Positions 1 to 6,921 of a DNA stretch of 9,724 nucleotides are shown piece by piece. The translations under genes and the position numbers were made by a program. The notes below the pieces were generated by a model. The model did not search any database and had not been told where the DNA came from. It worked only from the letters and a program-made list of their open reading frames with translations. This stretch comes from Desulfobulbaceae bacterium UBA2775 (GTDB taxonomy: Bacteria > Desulfobacterota > Desulfobulbia > Desulfobulbales > Desulfocapsaceae), in assembly GCA_002352445.1 (NCBI GenBank), contig DEIL01000174.1:1-9724 (forward strand), read 5' to 3'. How positions within the stretch are numbered: the stretch's first letter is position 1; every line of letters starts with the position of its first letter.

Positions 1-3000
1 CTGACCAATGGACTGCCTTTGATTTTTCTCTTTACCCTGAAAAAGTGAGTGAGATTTCCATCCAGCACTTCGGCCTCCACATTGCGTCGTTTTAAAGCCT
101 CCTCTAAAGCCTTTCTGGCATTTGGGTGCGCCGCCGGTTTACTATCTGTTTGCAGAGCAGTAGATCCTTCCATCATTCGCCAATGATACAAAGGTTTTGG
201 GATGTGATACACCTGATTTGCTACTTCAGAAAGCCGCAGAAAGAGATCGAAATCCTGCGCCCCCTCAAAACCTGACCGAAAACCTCCAACCTTTTCAAAG
301 AGTCTCCTGGTCACCAGTACCATATGGGTTATATAGTTATGGGAGAGAAGCAAGTCAGGTGAAAAATCCGGCTTGAAATAAGGGTTGCACAAATACCCAT
401 CGGGATGAATAAAGTCTTCGTCTGAATAAATAAATTCAGCCCCGGTCCCCTCAGCTGCTAAAATCAACTCGGTGAGGGCATTTTCATGCAGCTTATCATC
501 ATGATCCAGAAAGGTTAAATATTCGCCATCTGCCAGCGATATAGCAGAGTTTGACGCAGCTGAAATATTCCCATTTTCAGTTCGATAAGTGACTTTAATC
601 CTGGGGTCAGACAATGTTTTCAGGTAGGCAACGATCTCGTGATCTCCGGAAGCGTCATCTGCAATGCACAGCTCCCATTCGGGATACGTTTGAGAGAGGA
701 CGGAATCAATGGTCTCCTTAAAGATTTTAACCGGTACCTTATAAACTGGAACAATAATGCTGATAGTCGAAGGTGCCTCAACCTGAGCCGAAGACAGCCA
801 ATAGTTGTCAGGTCTCTCAGCCAGCCAAAGTTCATAGTTCTGCTCACTTGTTTCTGTACTGAATTCCTCACCTGTTCCAAAAGGACTCAGGGCTTTTTTC
901 TCCGTTCCGCTCTTCACAACAGCAAGCATCCGGGATCGGATTTTATTGGCAAACACCGGCAGCCGTCCATATAGAAAGCCGCGAATATGCTCAGCACCCC
1001 TCCAGACCATGGAGTTTTTAATAGCTGTAAGTTCTTTTTGCGTTTCAGCCAACGTGTTTACAGTGACATCCATTTCCGCCTGCCTGCCCTGAAATATTTC
1101 AGCGGCAAGTAAATGGTTGTCACGTGCCAGCAGATACTCCTCTGTTCGCGGGTAACGGAAATCTACCTCTATGATAAATCTTTCGTCATCCGCAAGTCTT
1201 CTGAAGGGTATGGCGTAGAACTCAAGCCAGGCGTCATAGTCGATGATACTGAATCCACGCCCAAACTCCTGATCCGTATACCGAATGCCTACCAGGTTTG
1301 CCGCCTTGAAAACATCTTTTTCAGAGTCCAGGGACCAAAGTTTTTCCCTCTGCTGAAATCGGCTTTTCCCATATATTCTAAGGGAGGAAAGGCGAAAAAA
1401 GGAGGCGGCTTCTTTTCTAAACGAACCACAAGGATCCAGCCGGATAAATTGCAGCAGTTTGACTTCAGACGGTAATTCAATGGACACTGTTTGCAGCACA
1501 TCAGAAGTATCTGCACGAGTGGAAACCAAACGACCCATCTCATACTCCTGATTTTTATCTTTCCAGAAAAGAGAGACAATAGGTCGATCGGAAAAGGATC
1601 TGGTCACCAAAGGTGTGTTCAGATCAACAGGTGTAAAACGATCGCCAACATTCTTCTGAAAGTTTTCGTCTTGTTGTTTCAAGCCGTCAATATAATGGTA
1701 GTCCTTTGGCAAGCCTGCCAGAACAAACGCCCATTTAATCAAATCCCAGATACTGTTGACTCTTCTTTTCTCACAGAAGTTTATCAAATTTTCACGATAG
1801 TTTGATGCAAACATCAACATCGCCCTGAACAGCAGCAAATCAATCGGCACAGGCCAGGCTGTGGCCCATTCATTATCAATAACCTGCCATCCTTCCGGCG
1901 TAACGATGATATTTGACGGCAGCAGATCTATATTCAGACTGAATTCATCTTTAGACTTAAGATCAATTAAGTAGTTGTAATATTGTTTAATCAGTTGTTC
2001 GAATAATTCAAAATTATCATCCTGGTATAAAAGTGACCTGGACCACTCAACCGACAGCAGTGTACCGAAGAAGAATGGTTCTTCCGCTTTTGGGGCATGA
2101 GATATTCCGTCAAATGGCGGTAGAGTGACAGGCATTAAGCGAGAACGATGGGTATTTGCTTCACCCCGCCTTTTAATAATCGTCGTGGAATAGACCATAT
2201 TCCTTGAATAACCTGGGAGGTGAGCAAAATCCAGAGAACAGAATTGATCAATTGCAGCCTGCTCATTTGAAACTAAAATACAAAATGAATTGCTCAAATC
2301 AGGTAGTGTACCTGCAGCAACGGCTGCTTCCCAAAACAGATTCTCATATTTTTGAGGTTCGAAAATACTGAAATAATCCCTCGATTTTATAGTTTCAAGA
2401 TGGTTATAGGAATATGGATTTTTGCTTACATAATCTTCTGAAAGGAGCAGGGTGGGAAGCTTATAATCGGGGAAAGGTAAAAGGAAGGAACTGCATTCAA
2501 AACCAGAACTGGAAATGTGCCGCAGCCAGTCCCGACGGGTACTTAAACAGACACCCTCTTCTCCCGGAATTGCATGTATGCCCCCGTAACGACGGGTTGT
2601 GTAGTCTTCGTGGGCACCCAAAGTATATTTAAAACCGGATCGATTTTCAGTTGCGATAAGGGAAATGCCGTCTGGTTTTAGAGCATTGCGCACTAAACAT
2701 AAAAATATTTGAAGGCTCTCATCGGTACTGGCAGATTCAAAATACTGTTTTACTTGTGCTGTCACGCCAACACAAAGCACCAGGTCATACTCGTCGACAC
2801 CTGGATCGTAAGCATTCAGATCTCCATGTACAATAGATACATTTTCAAACTCCTTACATCTCCCCGCCGCTGCTTTGGCTAACTGATAACTTGGTTCAAT
2901 TGCATCTACCTGTAAACCCTGTTCTGCTAAAAAACGAGTGATTGAGCCACTGCCGCAGCCAAATTCTAGCACCTTCTGCACACCATCGAAAGTAAAAGCA

Positions 3001-3227
3001 CGGAGCAGATTGGTTCGTTTGGGAGACAGGTGAAATTCTGAATGGACATCAATAATTTTTGATTTTAGCTGATACGATGTACAACTGAGGTCTTCACTGG
3101 AGTAAATTGTATCGCTAACGTAGCATTCTGCACTATCAGGTGACTCGGAATCAGTCTCTGAGCTAGATGAGACAAATACATTATTTGCGTCCCTTGATAA
3201 ATGATTCTGCTTTGTAAACTTTGTCAT
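1..3227 (-). CDS. Giant multidomain protein: SAM methyltransferase + kinase-like domain + coiled coil + GT2 glycosyltransferase (C-terminus beyond window)
   Basis: The frame is open without a stop from an ATG at 3227 to the left edge: 1075 codons, 3' end missing. Residues 1-50 are a Ser/Asp/Glu-rich tail. Residues about 60-200 are a class I SAM methyltransferase, with the SAM loop VLEFGCGSG at 86-94 and YDLVLC further on. Residues about 330-470 look kinase-like: NIDLLPSN (432-439) matches the HxDxxxxN catalytic loop with His changed to Asn, IDNEW (450-454) matches the metal-binding Asp motif, and K352 could be the beta-3 lysine. Residues about 528-695 are beta-rich and unassigned. A coiled coil (about 699-740) ends in NSMVWR. 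The GT2 domain starts near 820 (ISIIVPVYK), with DHDD at 908-911, SDED at 935-938 and GAQDFD at 989-994. The last residues resemble the linker into a second GT2 domain. The neighbours support glycan synthesis. Methyltransferase plus kinase plus coiled coil recalls the O-antigen terminator WbdD, but that role is inferred. I see no good Shine-Dalgarno before the ATG, so the exact start is uncertain. Confidence 0.9.
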   Translation of the reverse strand, partial: MTKFTKQNHLSRDANNVFVSSSSETDSESPDSAECYVSDTIYSSEDLSCTSYQLKSKIIDVHSEFHLSPKRTNLLRAFTFDGVQKVLEFGCGSGSITRFLAEQGLQVDAIEPSYQLAKAAAGRCKEFENVSIVHGDLNAYDPGVDEYDLVLCVGVTAQVKQYFESASTDESLQIFLCLVRNALKPDGISLIATENRSGFKYTLGAHEDYTTRRYGGIHAIPGEEGVCLSTRRDWLRHISSSGFECSSFLLPFPDYKLPTLLLSEDYVSKNPYSYNHLETIKSRDYFSIFEPQKYENLFWEAAVAAGTLPDLSNSFCILVSNEQAAIDQFCSLDFAHLPGYSRNMVYSTTIIKRRGEANTHRSRLMPVTLPPFDGISHAPKAEEPFFFGTLLSVEWSRSLLYQDDNFELFEQLIKQYYNYLIDLKSKDEFSLNIDLLPSNIIVTPEGWQVIDNEWATAWPVPIDLLLFRAMLMFASNYRENLINFCEKRRVNSIWDLIKWAFVLAGLPKDYHYIDGLKQQDENFQKNVGDRFTPVDLNTPLVTRSFSDRPIVSLFWKDKNQEYEMGRLVSTRADTSDVLQTVSIELPSEVKLLQFIRLDPCGSFRKEAASFFRLSSLRIYGKSRFQQREKLWSLDSEKDVFKAANLVGIRYTDQEFGRGFSIIDYDAWLEFYAIPFRRLADDERFIIEVDFRYPRTEEYLLARDNHLLAAEIFQGRQAEMDVTVNTLAETQKELTAIKNSMVWRGAEHIRGFLYGRLPVFANKIRSRMLAVVKSGTEKKALSPFGTGEEFSTETSEQNYELWLAERPDNYWLSSAQVEAPSTISIIVPVYKVPVKIFKETIDSVLSQTYPEWELCIADDASGDHEIVAYLKTLSDPRIKVTYRTENGNISAASNSAISLADGEYLTFLDHDDKLHENALTELILAAEGTGAEFIYSDEDFIHPDGYLCNPYFKPDFSPDLLLSHNYITHMVLVTRRLFEKVGGFRSGFEGAQDFDLFLRLSEVANQVYHIPKPLYHWRMMEGSTALQTDSKPAAHPNARKALEEALKRRNVEAEVLDGNLTHFFRVKRKIKGSPLV

Positions 3228-3283
3228 AAAATATGTTAACAGTTTGATTAAGTCCGAGAAAGGGTGACAGAACCGACTGGAAA

Positions 3284-4666
3284 CTACATCATTATAATCG
3301 ATTTTACCTGGGGTGAATTCGAGAAAATATAATATGTATACAACAAAACGTTAAACGACAACAGAGTATACAGGTAATATCCCACACGAGGCAAATAGCA
3401 GAGACATGAATGTGCAAATACGAGCATCAGGGGATATACAGGGAAGATATACCGCCCCTGGAGTCCCGCATTGAGCACACCGATTGTCAAATAAACTTGT
3501 CGATTCACAAAATAAAAAATAACAACACAGTAGAGAAGGGATATAAAACCAACAAATAAGAGATCTTTCTTCCTGTAGGCAATTGAAAGTACAACACTGA
3601 TAAGAAACAACGCACTCAGTGTGCAAAGAAGGATATAATACAATGGGTTTCCGTAGCTTCTATGGCCCATAATGCCAAATATACGTGCGAAAACACCCGG
3701 ATACCATACCTTGGCATATTCCGACAAACTGATCCTTTCCTTATTAGCTCTTGACAATTTAAGAGTACGATATGTCTTGTAATTTTCATTGTTTTCCTCA
3801 CATTCAGCCACAGAAAACATTTTAGTGCACCCAGGTCTTATTGATTCGTACCTGGTGATTTTATTTACCAGATCGACGGTGCCGGGAAGGCCAACGAGCA
3901 CTAAAAGAACAGGGAAAATATATCCTTTTTTCAAAGTGATAATCTGTAATACTTCACGCCCCATTTCGTTAAAAGATGCTCTAAAATAAAACAATGCATA
4001 GGATGACAAAACAATGACGATAAATAAACAGAGGCTCAATTGCACAAAAGGTGAAATTGCCAGGATCAGCAGGATATATTTTACATTTACAGCTTTGCGG
4101 GAAAAATGAAACGCCAGCACATTGTAAATGAAACAGATGGAAAGGCAATTGACTAAAACATCTCTTGAGGCATTAGCATGCAATAATGGAAACATTGTCG
4201 TGAACGACAACCAGAACAGGGCTACGGGAAATATTTTTTCTATTTGTATAATATCACATATCTTTTTCAACATATACACTTGCAGACATGTTAAAACGAC
4301 GGATATTATTCTGACAATAAACAGAAAATTGGCATAGGTACTTGGTAATAAATCCTTTTGTGACAGGAAAGGAGCGCTAAACCAATAAGACTCATTAATC
4401 GAACCGGACGACAATACATCTAACAGCTTATACGCAGCGTGCAGAAAATAATGGTACCCATACCCCGTGTTATAGAATTGAACGTATTTTATGGGAAAAT
4501 TTTCTGCTGCCGGACCAAATAAATTAATATTGGGAATCCCATACAAGGCGAATCCCATATGAACCAGGCCATCAGGACTCACAGCGACTCTTGTATAAAG
4601 GGCAAAAAACACCAGCAGCGAAACAAAGATCGAAACAGAAAGAGCAGTTATCCAGTTATATTTCAA
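3284..4666 (-). CDS. Multi-pass membrane protein, GT-C/DUF2142-like putative glycosyltransferase
   Basis: The protein has 460 residues and many hydrophobic segments spread over its whole length, so it is an inner-membrane protein. The first membrane segment (residues about 5-25) is followed at once by SPDGLVH (30-36). An acidic residue and a His just after TM1 (here D32 and H36) are typical of GT-C glycosyltransferases and of DUF2142-like proteins (PDExxH). Near the end, QGRYIFPVYP (403-412) matches the QGRYxxP motif of the same group, and NASRDVLVN lies in the expected middle position. A soluble loop rich in charged residues and Cys (around CTKMFSVAECEEN) probably faces the periplasm. GT-C enzymes use polyprenyl-phosphate sugars, so it may add a sugar to the lipid-linked glycan; an O-antigen polymerase (Wzy) is the main alternative. 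It begins with TTG, supported by a strong AGGAG 8 bases upstream. It lies 226 bp after the radical SAM gene and 56 bp before the giant GT2 gene. Confidence 0.75.
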   Translation of the reverse strand: MKYNWITALSVSIFVSLLVFFALYTRVAVSPDGLVHMGFALYGIPNINLFGPAAENFPIKYVQFYNTGYGYHYFLHAAYKLLDVLSSGSINESYWFSAPFLSQKDLLPSTYANFLFIVRIISVVLTCLQVYMLKKICDIIQIEKIFPVALFWLSFTTMFPLLHANASRDVLVNCLSICFIYNVLAFHFSRKAVNVKYILLILAISPFVQLSLCLFIVIVLSSYALFYFRASFNEMGREVLQIITLKKGYIFPVLLVLVGLPGTVDLVNKITRYESIRPGCTKMFSVAECEENNENYKTYRTLKLSRANKERISLSEYAKVWYPGVFARIFGIMGHRSYGNPLYYILLCTLSALFLISVVLSIAYRKKDLLFVGFISLLYCVVIFYFVNRQVYLTIGVLNAGLQGRYIFPVYPLMLVFAHSCLCYLPRVGYYLYTLLSFNVLLYTYYIFSNSPQVKSIIMM

Positions 4667-4674
4667 ATTTATAA

Positions 4675-4679
4675 CTCCT
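4675..4679 (-). promoter_or_regulatory. Ribosome binding site deciding a TTG start
   Basis: Read on the minus strand this is AGGAG, 8 bases before the TTG at 4666. It supports TTG as the real start of the membrane protein, because no ATG in this frame has similar support and the hydrophobic TM1 follows directly. Confidence 0.7.
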
Positions 4680-4732
4680 GAAATATGTTAAAGAAAAGCA
4701 GCCACCATTTCTCATGAGTTAACAATTACCCT

Positions 4733-4761
4733 GGGAGACTGTCTGAGAACACCCTTCTCCC
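4733..4761. repeat. Inverted repeat GGGAGA / TCTCCC with 17-nt loop
   Basis: The arms GGGAGA (4733-4738) and TCTCCC (4756-4761) are perfect complements and would form a 6-bp GC-rich stem. No run of U follows on either strand, so it does not look like an intrinsic terminator. It could be an RNA processing or attenuation element, or the remains of a dispersed repeat. Confidence 0.4.
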
Positions 4762-4892
4762 CAACTCTTCGTCATCTCGAAAAAATAATACTCACTATAT
4801 GATTTATATGACTGCGCTTATTTTTTCAATATAATCTCGATTTGAAAGAAAATGTCTATTTTCGGACAAGCTCTTAGGATAGGTGGTAAGTT

Positions 4893-6035
4893 TTATACAT
4901 GACGAAACATATTTATGAAAACCTTCAGCAGGGATGGCGGATGGCATAATATATTGGAATAGGCTTGATTGGCAAGGGGACACCAGCATTTCTTGGCCTT
5001 TATATCTGCACGTACCTTCTGTGCCTGTTCAGAGCGCCAGATAGCCTGGAAGTCGTAACCGTTTTCACGCAAATTACCCAGAGGACTCTTATAGCCAATA
5101 ACACAGCAGGGCCACAACTCACCATTATAGTTGATATGTGCATTTGAGATCCCGGCAAAACAGGGAATGGTCTGTGTTTCCTGCTTCATAATATCACTGA
5201 CAAGATCATAATATACCAGCCGTAACGATTCCGTAGTACGCGCCAACTTTTTCTTCTTATGGATGTTTTTTTTGATCTTTTCTTTAAAACGCTCCATTAG
5301 CTGTTCGTAGACTTCCCCGGAAGGAGTGATCTCATCTCCAATGTTGAAGAACTCCTCTCGCTGTTCAGCAATTTCATTGCGATAACTTTCAACCCCCTGA
5401 TCATGGACAAAATCTTCAATTTCACTCAGGTCATTGATATTAAAATTTGAAACCACAGTACCAAGTTCCAGATGAAAACGCGGATGATCAGCCTCAATTG
5501 CTTTTAAGGCCTTGATCGTATTTACCAACTGATCGAAATTCCCTTCTATACCACGAATTTCGTCATGTTTAGAACCGACACCATCTATGGACGGCTTTAC
5601 AGTAAACGGAACATTGGGGGCAATTTCATCCATGATGGACAAAATATCGCGTACACCCTTTTCAATTTTTCTGGTGGCAATACCATTTGTGGGAATATGA
5701 ACAATTTTTGGAGACAAATGGAGAATAGCGAGCTTAATGATTTCAGGGAGGTCCGTGCGCAGAAAGGGTTCACCACCACTCACATTAAAAAAGTACACAT
5801 GTCCGATGGATTTAAAAATCTTTTCGATTTCATCCAGTGACAAATCATCCTTTACTCTCTTGGGATTTTCCCGATATAGTTTTCCAATCTGGCAGGTCTT
5901 ACAGAGGGACTGGCAAGCTGCTGTAACGGAAAACGTCAGAGTAACAGGATTGCACAAATTGACGGAAGTTAAACGACTAAAGTTATATGCAAGTGTTCTA
6001 GGAAAAATATCAAACGTGTAATCGCGAAAATTCAT
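4893..6035 (-). CDS. Radical SAM/SPASM-domain enzyme of unknown substrate
   Basis: The 380-residue protein carries C41-x3-C45-x2-C48, the [4Fe-4S] motif that binds S-adenosylmethionine in radical SAM enzymes. It is followed by SGGEPFLR, the GGE motif that contacts SAM, and by later strands of the partial TIM barrel (for example PTNG and KPSIDG). The C-terminal part is SPASM-like: C292, then G305 and C310-C311 in NGELWPCC, LGN at 319-321, IW at 332-333, and C350, C352 and C364. These cysteines could hold one or two auxiliary Fe-S clusters. SPASM enzymes modify ribosomal peptides, proteins or small molecules. No short precursor peptide gene was seen next to it, and the neighbours concern polysaccharide export, so a sugar or lipid-linked substrate is possible; this is inference. 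AGAGG (6043-6047) lies 7 bases before the ATG. The spacing to the upstream gene is 49 bp, which suggests one operon. Confidence 0.88.
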   Translation of the reverse strand: MNFRDYTFDIFPRTLAYNFSRLTSVNLCNPVTLTFSVTAACQSLCKTCQIGKLYRENPKRVKDDLSLDEIEKIFKSIGHVYFFNVSGGEPFLRTDLPEIIKLAILHLSPKIVHIPTNGIATRKIEKGVRDILSIMDEIAPNVPFTVKPSIDGVGSKHDEIRGIEGNFDQLVNTIKALKAIEADHPRFHLELGTVVSNFNINDLSEIEDFVHDQGVESYRNEIAEQREEFFNIGDEITPSGEVYEQLMERFKEKIKKNIHKKKKLARTTESLRLVYYDLVSDIMKQETQTIPCFAGISNAHINYNGELWPCCVIGYKSPLGNLRENGYDFQAIWRSEQAQKVRADIKAKKCWCPLANQAYSNILCHPPSLLKVFINMFRHV

Positions 6036-6084
6036 ACTGCAGCCTCTTGGTATCTTACTTCGTCAGTTTCATTAAGGTCCGAGA

Positions 6085-6891
6085 TCATTTATTTTTTAAG
6101 CGGAGAGTAGTTGCTTTTCCGTCTCTTGAAAAATGAATACTTGTCTGGTTCAAATCAGTGACAAAATCGGGAAGCTCATTAATAATTGCAGCCATATCGA
6201 TTTCCCTAATTTTCGTTTTACTCATTAAAACCTGCTCGGGACTCCAGGCTGTGCCTGTCCAGTTGCTGGTAAATGTGACATAGTTTTTTCCGTCAAATCC
6301 ACTCCAGGTCACCTCCGGCATACCGATATCCGACAAACCTATCTGCGGTAAAATGTCCGGCCAGTTATCGTCCGCATTTACCTTTCCCGGTAATGTCCAC
6401 TCCCCATTTCCCCAACGGGAAAAGAATATATCGTCATCCTGGTGATCTGTACCGGCCCAGACCAGCCAGGTGTCACCTTCACTATCCACAATAATTGAAG
6501 GAGCCATATCGGATGTGTTCTCAGTTTTTAGTAATACAGTCGTATTCCATTTACCATTTTGACGAAAACGAAATTTTAATTTTCCACCACCCTGCGCAAG
6601 CTCTGTCCAGACAACCCATATTTCACCTTGTGCATTCGATGCAAGTGTTGGCAGAATTTCAGGTTTGTCAGAAAAAGACAGCTGCATGGGTGATGACCAT
6701 TTTTGCTGAGAACGCTGGGAGAAATAAATATGGTGTCCAGAAGACCCCGTTTTTCCCAAAGCTAATATGGCGTCACCAATCTGGCCAAAGGCCGGCTGGC
6801 ATATCCCGATTATACCAACGAAAAAGAAGACAATTGTTCCACTTTTTTTCCTGCTGCAGCAGGAATTATTTTTCGTAAAGTAATTGCTCAT
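6085..6891 (-). CDS. Exported protein with about 50-residue beta-propeller-like (sialidase/BNR-type) repeats
   Basis: The protein has 268 residues. The N-terminus is a signal peptide: basic residues 14-16, a hydrophobic core (about 18-33) and a likely signal peptidase I site after AFG at 34-36. Cys31 is not in a proper lipobox. The mature part has a clear period of about 50 residues: W65, W115, W165 and W216 mark one strand, and W92/W95, W142/W145 and W196 mark another (GEIWVVW, GDTWLVW, PEVTW). Each unit has the pattern P...DxxGxxWxVW...GxW, as in sialidase/BNR-like propeller blades. Four units can be seen, fewer than in a closed six- or seven-blade propeller, so it may be partial, divergent or oligomeric. 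No sialidase catalytic set could be recognised. It may bind or process the exported glycan, or bind the radical SAM product. It has a good AGGAG 9 bases before the ATG and sits 30 bp after the flippase gene. Confidence 0.75.
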   Translation of the reverse strand: MSNYFTKNNSCCSRKKSGTIVFFFVGIIGICQPAFGQIGDAILALGKTGSSGHHIYFSQRSQQKWSSPMQLSFSDKPEILPTLASNAQGEIWVVWTELAQGGGKLKFRFRQNGKWNTTVLLKTENTSDMAPSIIVDSEGDTWLVWAGTDHQDDDIFFSRWGNGEWTLPGKVNADDNWPDILPQIGLSDIGMPEVTWSGFDGKNYVTFTSNWTGTAWSPEQVLMSKTKIREIDMAAIINELPDFVTDLNQTSIHFSRDGKATTLRLKNK

Positions 6892-6900
6892 AGTTAACTG

Positions 6901-6905
6901 CTCCT
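6901..6905 (-). promoter_or_regulatory. Ribosome binding site of the propeller gene
   Basis: AGGAG on the minus strand, 9 bases before the ATG at 6891, fixes the start that gives a full signal peptide. Confidence 0.65.
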
Positions 6906-6921
6906 ATATGTAAAGAAGGTG

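Larger units (their letters stand above)
4667..4892. other. 226-bp intergenic gap inside the gene cluster
   Basis: This is the longest gap between genes in the window. It holds no convincing gene. It contains the inverted repeat at 4733-4761 and an AT-rich stretch near 4800-4830. On the minus strand TTGAAA (4824-4829) and TATAAA (4803-4808) are separated by 15 bp, which is a poor sigma-70-like pair. A separate promoter for the two downstream genes is possible but not shown. The gap is long compared with the 30-56 bp spacing elsewhere, so it may also mark an old insertion or recombination point. Confidence 0.5.

Noticed and set aside
1113..1475. 120-codon plus-strand frame
   Set aside because: It lies wholly inside the large minus-strand gene, whose frame is continuous and has strong domain motifs on both sides.
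4733..4761. Intrinsic terminator at the inverted repeat
   Set aside because: The stem is only 6 bp, the loop is 17 nt, and no U-run follows on either strand.
4720..4778. 18-codon minus-strand frame in the intergenic gap (starts MTKSWGEGCSQ)
   Set aside because: No Shine-Dalgarno, no recognisable family and very short. It was considered as a precursor peptide for the radical SAM enzyme because it has two Cys, but there is no leader-like structure or other support.
4804..4989. 61-codon minus-strand frame overlapping the end of the radical SAM gene
   Set aside because: It overlaps the SPASM C-terminus in another frame; the radical SAM protein ends normally at 4893, and this frame shows no motif or ribosome binding site. 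It reads as a shadow, and I found no sign of a frameshift.
6495..6878. 127-codon plus-strand frame opposite the propeller gene
   Set aside because: Antisense shadow; the minus-strand frame shows a signal peptide, repeats and a ribosome binding site.
6085..6891. Lipoprotein assignment for the propeller protein because of Cys31
   Set aside because: The residues before Cys31 (IIGI) do not form a lipobox, since the -1 position is Ile; a signal peptidase I site after AFG fits better.
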